Assembly: GCA_002010065.2 (NCBI GenBank)
Contig: MTMD02000002.1
Span: forward strand, 62,001 to 126,000
Length of the DNA stretch: 64,000 nt
Reading direction: 5' to 3'
From: Candidatus Pyrohabitans jungbluthii
GTDB taxonomy: Archaea > Hydrothermarchaeota > Hydrothermarchaeia > Hydrothermarchaeales > BMS3B
Shown: piece after piece, positions 49,333-58,608 of the stretch
Position numbering within the stretch: position 1 is the first letter of the stretch
Layout of the letters: each line of letters starts with the position of its first letter
Translations under genes and position numbers: made by a program
Notes under the pieces: generated by a model
Seen by the model: only the letters and a program-made list of their open reading frames with translations
The model's database searches: none
Told to the model about the DNA's origin: nothing

Positions 49333-51003
49333 CTACATCCTCTCAAGCACTGGCATGCCTAAGAGTTTCATAGCATTGCCCAGCACTGTTCTCGTGGCAT
49401 TAACAAGATTGAGTCTGAAATCCTTAAACTCGCTTTTCAGCACGGGGTCAAACATGTAGAAGCGGTGGAAGGCAGTGGCAAGCTCGAGAAGGTAGGAGGC
49501 GAGCATACTCGGCTTGCGCTGCTTTGCCGAACTCTCCACCACCTCGGGAAAGGCGGCGAGAAGCTTCACAAGTGCGCGCTCGTTGTCAGTAAGCTCGTGA
49601 ACTTCGAAGCTCGCCGGTGGGGACTCCTTCTCAAGAATCCTTGTAGCCCTGGCGTAGGCGTACTGCAGGAAGGGTCCACCCTGACGCTCGAAATCCAAGG
49701 CTTCCTCCCAGCGAAAAACCATCGCCTTCTCGGGTGAGACCTTAACTATGTTGAACCTAACGGCGGCGATTCCAACCTTCTCAGCCACGCTGCGTTTGAA
49801 CTCCTCGCTGGCATCGCCTCGACGCTTCGCCACCTCTTCATAAGCCCTGAAGACCGCTTCGGTAATAAGCTCATCCAGGGATATGAAGACACCCTTCCGG
49901 GTGGACATTCGCCCAGAGGGCAGGGAGATGAACTCGTAGATTATAAACTCCGGCTCCTCCTCGCCCAGGATGCGGAGGGCTGCGCTAAGCTGCGCCGCAA
50001 GCAACTTGTGGTCCGCGCCCCACACGTTTATAAGCTTGCCCAGCTTCGCCTTCCAGAGGTGATGCGCTATATCGCGGGTGGCGTAGAGGTAGGTGCCATC
50101 GCTCCTGCGCAGCACCAGCTCCTTCTCTATCCCGAACTCCTCCAGGTCAAGGTAGAGCACATCGTCCTCCCGAGCGTACTTTGTGGAGCGCAGCCTTTCT
50201 ACGACCTCATCCACATCACCACGACGCACAAACTCGCTCTCCCAGGTGATCATGTCATGCGAAATGCCCAGCCTTTCCAGCGTCGCAGTGATTCCCTGCA
50301 GGCAGTACTCCGCCGCAGATTTGAACTCCTCCACAACGCGCTCATCGCCTGCTTCGTAGGCGCGCATCAGCGAAGAAAGCTCCTGCTGGAGCTCCTCCCT
50401 CTCCTCCACCATTTTATTAGCCTTAACGTACACCTCCGCTATGGCATGGTCTGGCTTTTTAGCCCTGTCCAGCTCAAGCGTGCGAAGCCCCAGCACCACG
50501 ACGGCGAGCTGCTTCCCCATGTCGTTCAGGTAGTACTGGGTTGTAACCTCGTAACCAGCGAAGCGCAGTATTCTCGCAAGAGCATCGCCCAGTATGGCGT
50601 TTCTCCCATGCCCTATGTGGAGGGGACCGTCCGGGTTAGCTGAGGTGTGCTCCAGTATAATTTTCTCCCCCTTCGCCTCCCCTTTTCCATAATCCTCGCC
50701 CTTTTCCAGAATCTCCTCTACAAGCGCTTCAGCGAGGGCTTCGTAGTTAAAGTAGAAGTTGATGAACCCGTTGAGCGCCTTAACCTCTTTTATAAATCTC
50801 GCCCCAGCCACATCGATACGCGAAGCAAGCTCCTCCGCAATCTTGGCAGGAGGCTTTTTTAACTGCCTTGCAAGGGTAAAGCACACCGGCGAGGCTAGGT
50901 CGCCATACCCCTGCCTTGGCTCCTCAAGGGTAACCTCAGCCTCAACATCGCCAAGAGCTTTGAGCAGTAGCTCCTTCGCCTCCCTCTTCACCTTGCTCAG
51001 CAT
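49333..51003 (-). CDS. argS: arginyl-tRNA synthetase
   Basis: 556 residues from the ATG at 51003, behind GAGGT; the ORF runs 12 codons further upstream. The N-terminal ArgRS domain precedes the HIGH-type signature HIGHGRNAILGDALA. The KMSK-equivalent region reads SGRMSTRKGVFI, and the DALR C-terminal domain is ENERALVKLLAAFPEVV. It charges tRNA-Arg. It starts 5 bases after the prf1 stop on the same strand, so both may be co-transcribed. Confidence 0.96.
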   Translation of the reverse strand: MLSKVKREAKELLLKALGDVEAEVTLEEPRQGYGDLASPVCFTLARQLKKPPAKIAEELASRIDVAGARFIKEVKALNGFINFYFNYEALAEALVEEILEKGEDYGKGEAKGEKIILEHTSANPDGPLHIGHGRNAILGDALARILRFAGYEVTTQYYLNDMGKQLAVVVLGLRTLELDRAKKPDHAIAEVYVKANKMVEEREELQQELSSLMRAYEAGDERVVEEFKSAAEYCLQGITATLERLGISHDMITWESEFVRRGDVDEVVERLRSTKYAREDDVLYLDLEEFGIEKELVLRRSDGTYLYATRDIAHHLWKAKLGKLINVWGADHKLLAAQLSAALRILGEEEPEFIIYEFISLPSGRMSTRKGVFISLDELITEAVFRAYEEVAKRRGDASEEFKRSVAEKVGIAAVRFNIVKVSPEKAMVFRWEEALDFERQGGPFLQYAYARATRILEKESPPASFEVHELTDNERALVKLLAAFPEVVESSAKQRKPSMLASYLLELATAFHRFYMFDPVLKSEFKDFRLNLVNATRTVLGNAMKLLGMPVLERM

Positions 51004-51007
51004 AGCC

Positions 51008-52246
51008 CTACCTCGGTCTGTAGCGGAGGATCGCGGCAATGCCTCCGAAGCTGCGTAGCTGCTGACCCTCCTCTGTTTCTGTGGATATCACTTCAACCTT
51101 GGCGTTCGTCGCGTCTGCCAGCTCTTTAAGCTCATCCAGAGTGCTCTTAAAGCTCTCAATAGATAGGGAGCGCTCTCCGCACTTGGGGCACTGCTCCTTA
51201 TTTAGCTGCTGCTCCAGCGTCTTTAAATCCTTGACCGTCTTCTCAGTCTTGTAATCGCAACTTGAGCAGGCGATGGTAACGCGGTAGCTCTCCACATCCT
51301 CGGAAAAGAGCAGCGTATCCACGGCGCCCATCTGAAGGTATTCTCTGACTTCATTCAAACCGTATGCCGCTAAGCCGTGATCCTTGACCACCTCTCTGAG
51401 AAACTTCTGCACCAGCTTCTTCTCCTTGACTATCTCCAGCTCTTCGAAGACGCCAGAAGCCTTGTCCACCAGCTCCGTTAAGCCAAACTCGTCGGTATAG
51501 GAGGTGTCTATTATGTCTATAACCTTCTTCTTAACTTCGTGGTGCAGGTAGTCGGCGTTCACAAAAAACTCTTTCGTCGGTCCAGGTCCGCCCACAAGCA
51601 CACCCAACAGGTCTGGCACGTTCATGAAAATCTCGCTCGCCTGCTCACCCACGCGTTTGAAGTATTCATGGGCGGCGATCTCTATAAGCCTCTCAAAGCG
51701 GCGCTGACTTTGACCGCCGCGACCATGCTTTCTGGGCACGTTGGAGATTATCCTGCGCACTGTCTCTATTCGCTTGCCCTTGAGCAGGCCTATTGTAGCT
51801 TCATTCCTATCCACTAGAAGCAAGCCGTAGGTGCCCTTCTCCTCAAGCATCTCCTTTATGGGGTCTAGGAGAAACTGGGAGTCGCAGCGGTAGATGTAGG
51901 TGGTTATGGGCTCCGGGGGCTCTATTATGTAAACTTCCATCTTATCCTTGGTGCCGTGGGGGATAGTGCCCACGAGCAACACCATACCCTTCTCAGGCGG
52001 GCGCTTGAACAGCTTGAGGCGCTGCATTATAACCTCTAAAGCAGACTGCACATTCTTCCTCGTCCTCGCACTCTTTATGTTCATCGCCTGGGAGTACTCC
52101 TCCCGCATCTGAGCCATGACGTCGGCTAAGTTCTTATCCGGCGGGATGTAAAGGCTAATCAGCTCTGTGCCTTTGCCCTTCTTGCTCTCCAGAAACTCTA
52201 TTTCCTTTTTCAGCCTGTGCAGCTCAACCGAGGATGCCTTTGCCAT
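51008..52246 (-). CDS. prf1: peptide chain release factor aRF1
   Basis: 412 residues. Stop-codon recognition motif NIKS is at residues 56-59 and the GGQ motif is at 177-179 (RGGQSQRRFERL). The C-terminal CxxC pairs (SCDYK, CPKCGERS) match the zinc-like mini-domain. It recognises all three stops and triggers peptide release together with aEF1/ABCE1 partners. It is directly upstream of argS. Confidence 0.96.
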   Translation of the reverse strand: MAKASSVELHRLKKEIEFLESKKGKGTELISLYIPPDKNLADVMAQMREEYSQAMNIKSARTRKNVQSALEVIMQRLKLFKRPPEKGMVLLVGTIPHGTKDKMEVYIIEPPEPITTYIYRCDSQFLLDPIKEMLEEKGTYGLLLVDRNEATIGLLKGKRIETVRRIISNVPRKHGRGGQSQRRFERLIEIAAHEYFKRVGEQASEIFMNVPDLLGVLVGGPGPTKEFFVNADYLHHEVKKKVIDIIDTSYTDEFGLTELVDKASGVFEELEIVKEKKLVQKFLREVVKDHGLAAYGLNEVREYLQMGAVDTLLFSEDVESYRVTIACSSCDYKTEKTVKDLKTLEQQLNKEQCPKCGERSLSIESFKSTLDELKELADATNAKVEVISTETEEGQQLRSFGGIAAILRYRPR

Positions 52247-52369
52247 TATATCACCAAATATCCCGAAAAGAAGGGAAGTCTTTCCTTTTGTTTTTTTCCT
52301 GTTTATTTTTAAACTTTGCGCCTAAAAGTTTAAATATGTACCTGATGAATCACAGGTAGCAAAGTTAAC

Positions 52370-53050
52370 ATGGTGAGATATTTGAAGGCTGTGCTCAGCT
52401 TGGGTGGCTCCATAGTTGCGTCGCCTGGCATAAATCTGGATTTTATTAGAGAGTTTGCTTCGCTCGTGACTAAGCTTCGACGCGAGGGGTATCACCTAGC
52501 GATAGTGGTAGGTGGCGGAAGGGTGGCGAGGGAGTACATCGAAGCTGCTCGCGGCCTTGGAGCGAGTGAGAGTTTCTGCGATGAACTGGGTATATTGGCC
52601 ACGAGGATGAACGCACGCTTGGTTATAGCTGCGCTTGGGAATGAAGCGTATGAGCATGTGCCCGAGAGCATTGAGGAGATAGAGGAGTGGGATAAGGTTA
52701 TAGTTATGGGGGGTACTACCCCAGGACACACCACCGATGCCGTAGCTGCGATGCTTGCAGCGAGGCTGGGCGCAGAGCTGCTGGTAAACGCTACAAACGT
52801 AGACGGCGTTTACAGCGACGATCCGAAGAAGAATCCTGAGGCAAAGAAGTACGAAAGGATAAGCGTGGAGGAGTTAATTAAGCTTGTGGGCAACGAGCAC
52901 AGGGCAGGCGTCTCAGCAATCCTCGACCCCAAGGCAGTGAGGATAATAAAAGAGCACAGAATTAAAACTGTGGTAGTTAAGGGCGAACTCCAGCGCATTG
53001 AGGCAGCGCTGCGCGGAGGCGAGCATCGAGGCACTGAGATAGAGGTGTAG
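52370..53050 (+). CDS. pyrH: UMP kinase, archaeal type
   Basis: 226 residues. It has the amino-acid-kinase fold: AVLSLGGSIVASPGINLDFIREFA, VVGGGRVAREYI, VMGGTTPGHTTDAVAA, NATNVDGVYSDDPKKNPEAK. It phosphorylates UMP to UDP. The TTTAAATAT box about 30 bases before the ATG is a good promoter. It is followed 3 bases later by argJ, so the two share a transcript. Confidence 0.95.
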   Translation: MVRYLKAVLSLGGSIVASPGINLDFIREFASLVTKLRREGYHLAIVVGGGRVAREYIEAARGLGASESFCDELGILATRMNARLVIAALGNEAYEHVPESIEEIEEWDKVIVMGGTTPGHTTDAVAAMLAARLGAELLVNATNVDGVYSDDPKKNPEAKKYERISVEELIKLVGNEHRAGVSAILDPKAVRIIKEHRIKTVVVKGELQRIEAALRGGEHRGTEIEV

Positions 53051-53053
53051 AAA

Positions 53054-54268
53054 TTGGTAGAGCTTAAGGTTACAAATCGCGGCGTTTGCGTTCCAGGGTT
53101 TATGGCAGCTGGGGTTAAGCGCGGAAAGTACGGCGTCGCCCTTATCAGAAGCGAAGCCCCTGCGAAGGCCTCGGTTATGCTCACCTCAAATAAGGTTAAG
53201 GCGGCGCCTCTGTTGGTCTCCAAGGAGCATGTGAACAACGATATTTTCGGGATAATCGCAAACTCTGGCAACGCGAATGCGTTTACCGGCGACGCTGGCA
53301 TGGAGGATGCCCGCGAGATGTGCTCGCTCGCGGCAAAGTTGCTTGGGGGCAAAGCGGAGAACTACCTCGTGGCAAGTACCGGCGTTATAGGCAGGAGGCT
53401 TGACCTGGCTACGGTTGAGAGGCTCGCTAACGAAGCCGCTCGCTCGCTGGAAACCTCGCCAAAGGCAAGCGAGGCTGCGGCTCGAGCTATAATGACCACC
53501 GACACCTTTCCAAAGATCTGCTCAGTCGAAGTTGAGCTCAGCGACGGCTCCCGCTACGAGGTAGGGGGCATAGCCAAAGGCGCGGGGATGATCGCGCCAA
53601 AGCTCAGCCATGCGACGATGCTTTGTTTCCTCACCACCAACGCGCGCCTGGAAAAGGAGGAGATGGACGAAGCGCTAGCTAAGGCGGTGGAGCAGAGCTT
53701 CAACCGCGTGGTTGTGGACGGCGACACAAGCACCAACGACTTTGTTGTTCTGCTCGCAAATGGAAGTGCAGCTAACGATAGCATCGAGGGCTTCCAGGAG
53801 GCACTGAATTTTGTTACGCAGACGCTCGCAAAGAGCATCGCTCGAGACGGAGAAGGGGCGACGAAGTACATAGAGGTGCGCGTTTTGGGTGCTGTGAGCG
53901 ATAGCGACGCAAATTTAGCCGCTAGAGCAGTGGTTGGCTCAAATTTAGTGAAAAGCGCTGTCTTTGGGGGCGACCCAAACTGGGGGCGAATAATCGCCGC
54001 CTTAGGCTACTCGGGCGCTGAGGTCGTGCCTGAAAAGATAACCCTGTACGTGGGTACAAAAGGCGACGAGAGAAGGGTGTGCCTGGTTGAAAAGGGGAAA
54101 CCCCTCGCTCTTGAGGGCACCGCAGAGCTTAAAGCAGCGGAGGAGGTGCTTAGACAAAAGGAGATTTACATCACCGCAGAGCTTAACCTTGGCAGAGGCA
54201 GGGGCGAAGCATACGGCTGCGATCTAACTTATGAGTACATCAGGATAAACGCCGAGTACACCACATGA
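53054..54268 (+). CDS. argJ: glutamate N-acetyltransferase / ornithine acetyltransferase
   Basis: 404 residues from the TTG at 53054. The self-cleavage site A-T lies in KLSHATMLCFLTT, with the nucleophile Thr generating the beta chain. Other landmarks are SGNANAFTGDAGMEDA, MTTDTFPK and NRVVVDGDTSTNDFVVLLANG. It recycles the acetyl group between acetylornithine and glutamate in arginine synthesis. The TTG follows a GAGGTG in the end of pyrH. Confidence 0.94.
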   Translation: MVELKVTNRGVCVPGFMAAGVKRGKYGVALIRSEAPAKASVMLTSNKVKAAPLLVSKEHVNNDIFGIIANSGNANAFTGDAGMEDAREMCSLAAKLLGGKAENYLVASTGVIGRRLDLATVERLANEAARSLETSPKASEAAARAIMTTDTFPKICSVEVELSDGSRYEVGGIAKGAGMIAPKLSHATMLCFLTTNARLEKEEMDEALAKAVEQSFNRVVVDGDTSTNDFVVLLANGSAANDSIEGFQEALNFVTQTLAKSIARDGEGATKYIEVRVLGAVSDSDANLAARAVVGSNLVKSAVFGGDPNWGRIIAALGYSGAEVVPEKITLYVGTKGDERRVCLVEKGKPLALEGTAELKAAEEVLRQKEIYITAELNLGRGRGEAYGCDLTYEYIRINAEYTT

Positions 54269-54336
54269 CTTAAAACTTCTTTTCGGAAATGTTAAATATT
54301 CTTAAGGAGAAATTAAGAGCGAAGCTAGGGGTAGCC

Positions 54337-54624
54337 ATGGAGATAGAAAAAATCAACCTTGAAAAAGGCTCAGCAACTGGATTGAGAATCCTCCTCGGGA
54401 AAGCACCGCTTATAGTAATTAAGGCAGAAAAAGGCTACCTTATGTGCGGCTACCTCAATATAGAGGTGGCTGAGAAGCTTGGCGATGCTGCGGCGGTTGT
54501 GAGAGGGGTTAACACTTTCGAGGACATGCTCGAAAAAGAGGTTGCAGAGGTCACTAGTGCAGCGGAAGCACTTGGCATAAGGAGAGGGATGAAAGGTAGG
54601 GAAGCGCTGGAGAGGATGCTGTGA
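54337..54624 (+). CDS. DUF1805/YunC family protein
   Basis: 95 residues from the ATG at 54337, as the family begins with a short strand before the L-G-K-A-P-L motif; the ORF also opens at 54289. Conserved core: APLIVIKAEKGYLMCGYLNIEVAEKLGDAAAVVRGVNTFEDMLEKEV. The function of YunC is not established. It overlaps the following membrane regulator by 4 bases, so the two may be co-regulated. Confidence 0.85.
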   Translation: MEIEKINLEKGSATGLRILLGKAPLIVIKAEKGYLMCGYLNIEVAEKLGDAAAVVRGVNTFEDMLEKEVAEVTSAAEALGIRRGMKGREALERML

Positions 54625-55544
54625 TGAGACCCTCGCTAGTATTGGTGCTTTTCCTGATACTGCTCACCCCCGTGCATGGAATTGAAATCACAAACTATGT
54701 GGCAAGCTTGGAAATATCCAACGATTATGGAATAGAGGAAGTGACGATCACAATATTCAATAACCAGAACATCACCATTACCGAGTTTCGATACCCCTTC
54801 TCCGGAAAGCTTAGAAATGTGATGGTCAGGAGCGGAGAGGAAGAGCTTAACTTCCGGGTAGAGAAGAGAGGTGAGCGCTCCTACATCGTGACAACCCTGC
54901 CAAAGCCTCTGCGCTTCGGCGACACCTACGAAATTACCTACCGCTACACCCTAGAACACATCGTGGAGAGGCACGAGAATATCTACATCCTGAGCGTAAC
55001 CCACTCCCTCTTCGCAAATGTAAAGAACTTCAAGTTCACCATAGCCTTACCACCTGGCTACGGTGTGGTGGAGAACGGAGTCAGCCCGGAGAGTGAGCCC
55101 ACCTCTGATGGGAGGAGAGTTATACTAAAATGGGAGCTCCACGAACCTATACCGCCAGAGTTTAAGGATTTCAGAGTTATTGTGATTTATGAGAACCTTT
55201 TCGAGGCGAGAGATTATATTTACATAGCTTTGCTCTTAATCGCCGCTGTAATCATACTCTTCCTTACATACAAGTATCTAAAGGCGAAGGGGATATCTAT
55301 TAGGTTGTTGCTCGACAGAAAGAAGAGGCTTGAAGAGAAGATAGAAATCCTCAAAGAGGATGAACAGAAGATAATGAAGCTGATAATAGAGAATGAAGGC
55401 ATAGACCAGCGAGACATTGTTAGAATTACAGGTTTTTCTAAAACAAAGGTAAGTAAGATATTATCTGAGCTTGAAAAGAGAGGAGCCATAAGGAAGGAGC
55501 AGGTAGGTAGAAGAAACAAGATATATCTTGCAAAGAAGCCATGA
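54621..55544 (+). CDS. membrane-anchored winged-helix regulator, paralog of the gene at 343-1266
   Basis: 307 residues, identical in length and order to the first. A signal peptide (about 1-20, LFLILLTPVHG) is followed by an extracytoplasmic beta domain, a membrane helix (about 194-213, YIYIALLLIAAVIILFLTYK), and a wHTH domain (DEQKIMKLIIENEGIDQRDIVRITGFSKTKVSKILSELEKRGAIRKEQ). Shared core residues with the other are DEQKI, TGFSK.KVSK and LVERKGxIRK-like. The gene is lower in GC than the first. The signal sensed is unknown. Confidence 0.82.
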   Translation: MMRPSLVLVLFLILLTPVHGIEITNYVASLEISNDYGIEEVTITIFNNQNITITEFRYPFSGKLRNVMVRSGEEELNFRVEKRGERSYIVTTLPKPLRFGDTYEITYRYTLEHIVERHENIYILSVTHSLFANVKNFKFTIALPPGYGVVENGVSPESEPTSDGRRVILKWELHEPIPPEFKDFRVIVIYENLFEARDYIYIALLLIAAVIILFLTYKYLKAKGISIRLLLDRKKRLEEKIEILKEDEQKIMKLIIENEGIDQRDIVRITGFSKTKVSKILSELEKRGAIRKEQVGRRNKIYLAKKP

Positions 55545-55545
55545 T

Positions 55546-55589
55546 TTTCCATATGAAAACGTATGAAAACGTTACATCCAATATGGAAA
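55546..55589. repeat. inverted and direct repeats after the membrane regulator
   Basis: TTTCCATAT (55546-55554) and ATATGGAAA (55581-55589) form a 9-base inverted repeat enclosing two overlapping copies of TATGAAAACGT. It starts just after the regulator gene and before the small gene at 55766. It may be an operator for the regulator or a 3'-end signal. Nothing else in the 55545-55765 gap is supported as a gene; TTTTTAAAAC near 55666 is a likely TATA-type box for 55766. Confidence 0.4.
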
Positions 55590-55765
55590 TTTCCGTAACG
55601 ACAAGGAGTAAATTTTAGCTGCTATTCGGTGAAAGGAACATTGTAAAACAAAAGGAAACAAAAAGGTTTTTAAAACACTTTTATTTTATGAGCATGTCTA
55701 AATGGTTATCAGAAAAATTTTATATCACTCATCCGGGACTATTATTAGAACGTGGTGAGGTGAAC

Positions 55766-55987
55766 ATGAAGAGGTTTGCAAATACCGCTCAGAAGGTTAA
55801 GGCAATCCTCGAGGTATTTGAGGGGAGGGAGAAGCTAGCCGGGGATGAGATAGTAACAAGACTCCGTGAGCGTGGCTACGATGTCAACCCTGGAAATATA
55901 AAGATGTTCATACGCTACCACATGCTTTACAAGTACCTGCGCAAGGAGTCGAGAAGCGGAAAGAACCTGTACTTCCTTATAAGTTAG
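55766..55987 (+). CDS. small helical protein, HTH-like
   Basis: 73 residues from the ATG at 55766 (GGTGAGGTGA upstream); a longer frame from 55688 lacks a site. The sequence KVKAILEVFEGREKLAGDEIVTRLRERGYDVNPGNIKMFIRYHMLYKYLRKESRSGKNLYFLI resembles a winged helix with a short wing. No family is recognised. It lies 36 bases before larB but probably is separate. Confidence 0.6.
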   Translation: MKRFANTAQKVKAILEVFEGREKLAGDEIVTRLRERGYDVNPGNIKMFIRYHMLYKYLRKESRSGKNLYFLIS

Positions 55988-56023
55988 GATAAATTTTTAA
56001 GTTATCTCCTATCTTCTCTATTC

Positions 56024-56818
56024 ATGCATCTCAGGAAAGTGCTTGAGGAGCTTTTAGCTGGGAAGCTCAGCGTGGAGGAAGCGGAAAGGAAGATCAAGCT
56101 TTTCAGCTTGGAGGAAATCTCCGGTTTATCCAAGCTGGATATAAACAGAGAAGCGAGAGCGGGTGCCCCCGAGGCGGTGTTCGGCGAGGGTAAGAGCGCT
56201 GAGCAGATAATTAAAATTGCTGAGAAGTTTATTGAGCGAAAGGGGAGGTGCATAGTCACCCGCCTAAATGAGGAGAAGATAAGGGCGCTTAAAGAGAAGT
56301 TTGAGGGCAGAGCCAAGGTGGAGATTTATCCCAATGCCAGGCTGGTGGTGCTCAAGGCGAAAGACTTTAAGCTGGAGAAGACAGGCGGCAGGGTAGCGGT
56401 GCTCTGCGCAGGAAGCTCAGACATACCCGCCGCTGAGGAGGCGGAGGTGATCGCGAGGGAGATGGGATGCGAGGTGTTCTCCTTCCGCGATATTGGTATA
56501 GCAGGCATACACCGCCTTCTACCCGCGCTGGAAAAGATTGTGAGCGCCGACGTTGACGTGGCAATAGTGGCGGCTGGCATGGAAGGTGCTCTGCCAAGCG
56601 TAGTCGCAGGTCTTGTGGACATACCAATTATAGGCCTGCCCGTCTCCACAGGCTATGGCATCCACGGCAAGGGCGAGACGGCACTCTTTGCCATGCTCCA
56701 GAGCTGTTCCCCCGGCATAGCGGTGGTGAATATAGACAACGGTTTCGGCGCAGGTGTAGTGGCGGCGCTCATAGCGAACCGTGCTGCGAAGTTTAGACAG
56801 AGAGTATCTCATAAATGA
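56024..56818 (+). CDS. larB: nickel-pincer cofactor biosynthesis protein LarB
   Basis: 264 residues. The N-terminal helical region (LRKVLEELLAGKLSVEEAERKIKLF) precedes the PurE/AIR-carboxylase-like domain: GRVAVLCAGSSDIPAAEEAEVIAREMG, IVAAGMEGALPSVVAGLVDIPIIGLPVSTGYG. LarB carboxylates and hydrolyses nicotinic acid adenine dinucleotide in synthesis of the nickel-pincer nucleotide used by lactate racemase and relatives. larC is convergent next door; larE is not in the window. Confidence 0.93.
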   Translation: MHLRKVLEELLAGKLSVEEAERKIKLFSLEEISGLSKLDINREARAGAPEAVFGEGKSAEQIIKIAEKFIERKGRCIVTRLNEEKIRALKEKFEGRAKVEIYPNARLVVLKAKDFKLEKTGGRVAVLCAGSSDIPAAEEAEVIAREMGCEVFSFRDIGIAGIHRLLPALEKIVSADVDVAIVAAGMEGALPSVVAGLVDIPIIGLPVSTGYGIHGKGETALFAMLQSCSPGIAVVNIDNGFGAGVVAALIANRAAKFRQRVSHK

Positions 56819-56833
56819 GCAGGAAGGCGCCAA

Positions 56834-56873
56834 TGGTACGGAAGGGGTGATAGGGGCGGGGAAGGCGCCCCTA
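56834..56873 (-). repeat. 3'-end hairpin element, copy 3
   Basis: On the minus strand, TAGGGGCG pairs perfectly with CGCCCCTA around the 7-base loop CCTTCCC; the tail TCACCCCTTCCGTACCA follows. It begins one base after the larC stop codon, in the sense of larC, and lies between the convergent larB and larC ends. It shares the stem and tail with copies 1 and 2, but the loop differs. Confidence 0.75.
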
Positions 56874-56874
56874 T

Positions 56875-58095
56875 TTAGAAAAACTTAGCCCTCGCCTCGC
56901 AGGCGATCCTGCTCAGCACCTCGCGAATGGGTAGCGAGGTTTTCTCGGCGATGCGCCTTGCATCCTCGTACTCTGGCTTCAGGGTCACAACTTTGCCTTT
57001 TTCGTCCAAGCCCAGTTTCACCCTCGCATAGCCCTCGTAGTTTGAGATTCTCACCCTGATTTTCCTGACCTCTCTCCTGAGGGCAAAGCGCATGCTGACC
57101 CTGGAGTACCTCACCCCCAGGGTGCCCAGTTCGCGCATCATCAGCTGAGCGAGCACTTCCTCCTCGCCGAGAGGCGAAATCACCTGGACCACGTAGCCGG
57201 GGCGGTTTTTCTTTGCTACTGTGGGTATAATCTGCACATCCAGCGCTCCCGCCTTGAAGAGCTCTCCCACCGCATTCCCCAGAACCTCGCCAGAGACGTC
57301 GTCAACGCTTGTTTCGAGCAGCGATATCTGCTCCTTCTCCAGCAAGGGCGCTTCGCAGAGGTAAAGCTGGAGCACATTCGGTGCGCTGCTGAGCTGAGCT
57401 GTACCCGCGCCTCTGCCTATGCTCAAAATCTTGGCTACAGGAAGCTCCTCTGAAAACTCCTCCACAAGGCAAGCGAGAATCGCTAGTCCTGTTGGCGTGG
57501 TAAGCTCGCCTTTGTGTCTCTTAAAAAAGGGCACAGCTTTAGCTCTCAGAATCTCCGCAGCCAGGGGCAGGGGCACAGAAAGCTCACCATGCGAGGTTCT
57601 AACCACACCAGAGCCAACATTTACAGGCGTGGAGATTACATTAAAATCTTTAAAAACGCCCAGAGCGTCGAGCAGCGAAGCAGCACCAAGGATGTCGAAT
57701 AGGGTGTCCACACTCCCAAGCTCGTGGAGGTGGGCATGCTGGTCGCAATGAATGCGTGCCTCGCCCTCTATGAGGGTCTCAAGGCATCGCCTGGCAAAGT
57801 CCTTTGCCTCCCTGCTAATCTGACATTTTTCAAGGATTTTTTCCATATAGTATCTGATGTCATCGTAAGATAACCCTTCAAAATCTTCTTCTATATTCAG
57901 CACCACCTGCTTGCACCTGATATTCTTCCTGTTCACATCTCTAAGCTCGAATCTAACTTTTTTCCCTGTCTCGCCCTCAATGAGCTTAACAACCTCTTCC
58001 AGGGCTTCAGAGGGGGCACCTAAGTCCAAAAGTGCGGCGATGAACATATCGCCGCTTATTCCGGCGACGCTCGGGTCTATAAGCAAGAGTTTCAT
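56875..58095 (-). CDS. larC: nickel-pincer cofactor nickel insertase LarC
   Basis: 406 residues, a full-length single-frame LarC. Family marks are LLIDPSVAGISGDMFIAALLDLG, EARIHCDQHAHLHELGSVDTLFDILGAA (His-rich), LLETSVDDVSGEVLGNAV and YEDARRIAEKTSLPIREV. LarC adds nickel to the pyridinium dithiocarboxylate intermediate in a CTP-dependent manner. In some organisms larC is split with a programmed frameshift; here it is intact. It overlaps the gamma-CA gene by 4 bases. Confidence 0.93.
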   Translation of the reverse strand: MKLLLIDPSVAGISGDMFIAALLDLGAPSEALEEVVKLIEGETGKKVRFELRDVNRKNIRCKQVVLNIEEDFEGLSYDDIRYYMEKILEKCQISREAKDFARRCLETLIEGEARIHCDQHAHLHELGSVDTLFDILGAASLLDALGVFKDFNVISTPVNVGSGVVRTSHGELSVPLPLAAEILRAKAVPFFKRHKGELTTPTGLAILACLVEEFSEELPVAKILSIGRGAGTAQLSSAPNVLQLYLCEAPLLEKEQISLLETSVDDVSGEVLGNAVGELFKAGALDVQIIPTVAKKNRPGYVVQVISPLGEEEVLAQLMMRELGTLGVRYSRVSMRFALRREVRKIRVRISNYEGYARVKLGLDEKGKVVTLKPEYEDARRIAEKTSLPIREVLSRIACEARAKFF

Positions 58096-58604
58096 GGCTG
58101 CTCACGCATGTACTCTTTCGCCAAAGCGTGATAAACCTCGGCGTTTTTCTTTATCGCCTTCACCTCCTCCCTGCTGAGCTCCCTCACAACCTTCGCCGGC
58201 ACACCAAGGATAAGCGAGTTTGGCGGAAAGCTTTTGCCCTCTGTGAGCACAGCGCCAGCGCCCACAAGGCAGTTCTCACCAACATCCACGCCATTCAGCA
58301 CCACAGCGCCCATTCCTATAAGCGAATTGCTCCCAATCCTGCACCCGTGGATGACGCACCCGTGGGCTATGCTCACAAAGTCGCCTATCTCTACTGGAAA
58401 GCCCTTGGAGACATGGATAACTGCGCCGTCCTGCACATTGGAGTACCTGCCTATTTTAATCCTATCCCTATCCCCCCGCAAAACTGCGTTGTACCATACG
58501 CTAGAAAAATCGCCTATCTCCACGTCGCCAATTAGTTGCGCAGATGGAGCTACGAACACATCCTTTCCCAACCTCGGTGAAATCCCTCTGAAGCTCATGA
58601 GCAT
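58092..58604 (-). CDS. gamma-carbonic-anhydrase-like hexapeptide-repeat protein
   Basis: 170 residues of left-handed beta helix: VFVAPSAQLIGDVEIGDFSSVWYNAVLRGDRDRIKIGRYSNVQDGAVIHVSKG. Three His (VIHVSKG, IAHGCVIHGC) could be the zinc ligands. Carbonic-anhydrase activity is possible but unproven for this YrdA-type family. It overlaps larC by 4 bases and starts 5 bases after pepQ. Confidence 0.88.
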   Translation of the reverse strand: MLMSFRGISPRLGKDVFVAPSAQLIGDVEIGDFSSVWYNAVLRGDRDRIKIGRYSNVQDGAVIHVSKGFPVEIGDFVSIAHGCVIHGCRIGSNSLIGMGAVVLNGVDVGENCLVGAGAVLTEGKSFPPNSLILGVPAKVVRELSREEVKAIKKNAEVYHALAKEYMREQP

Positions 58605-58608
58605 GCAA

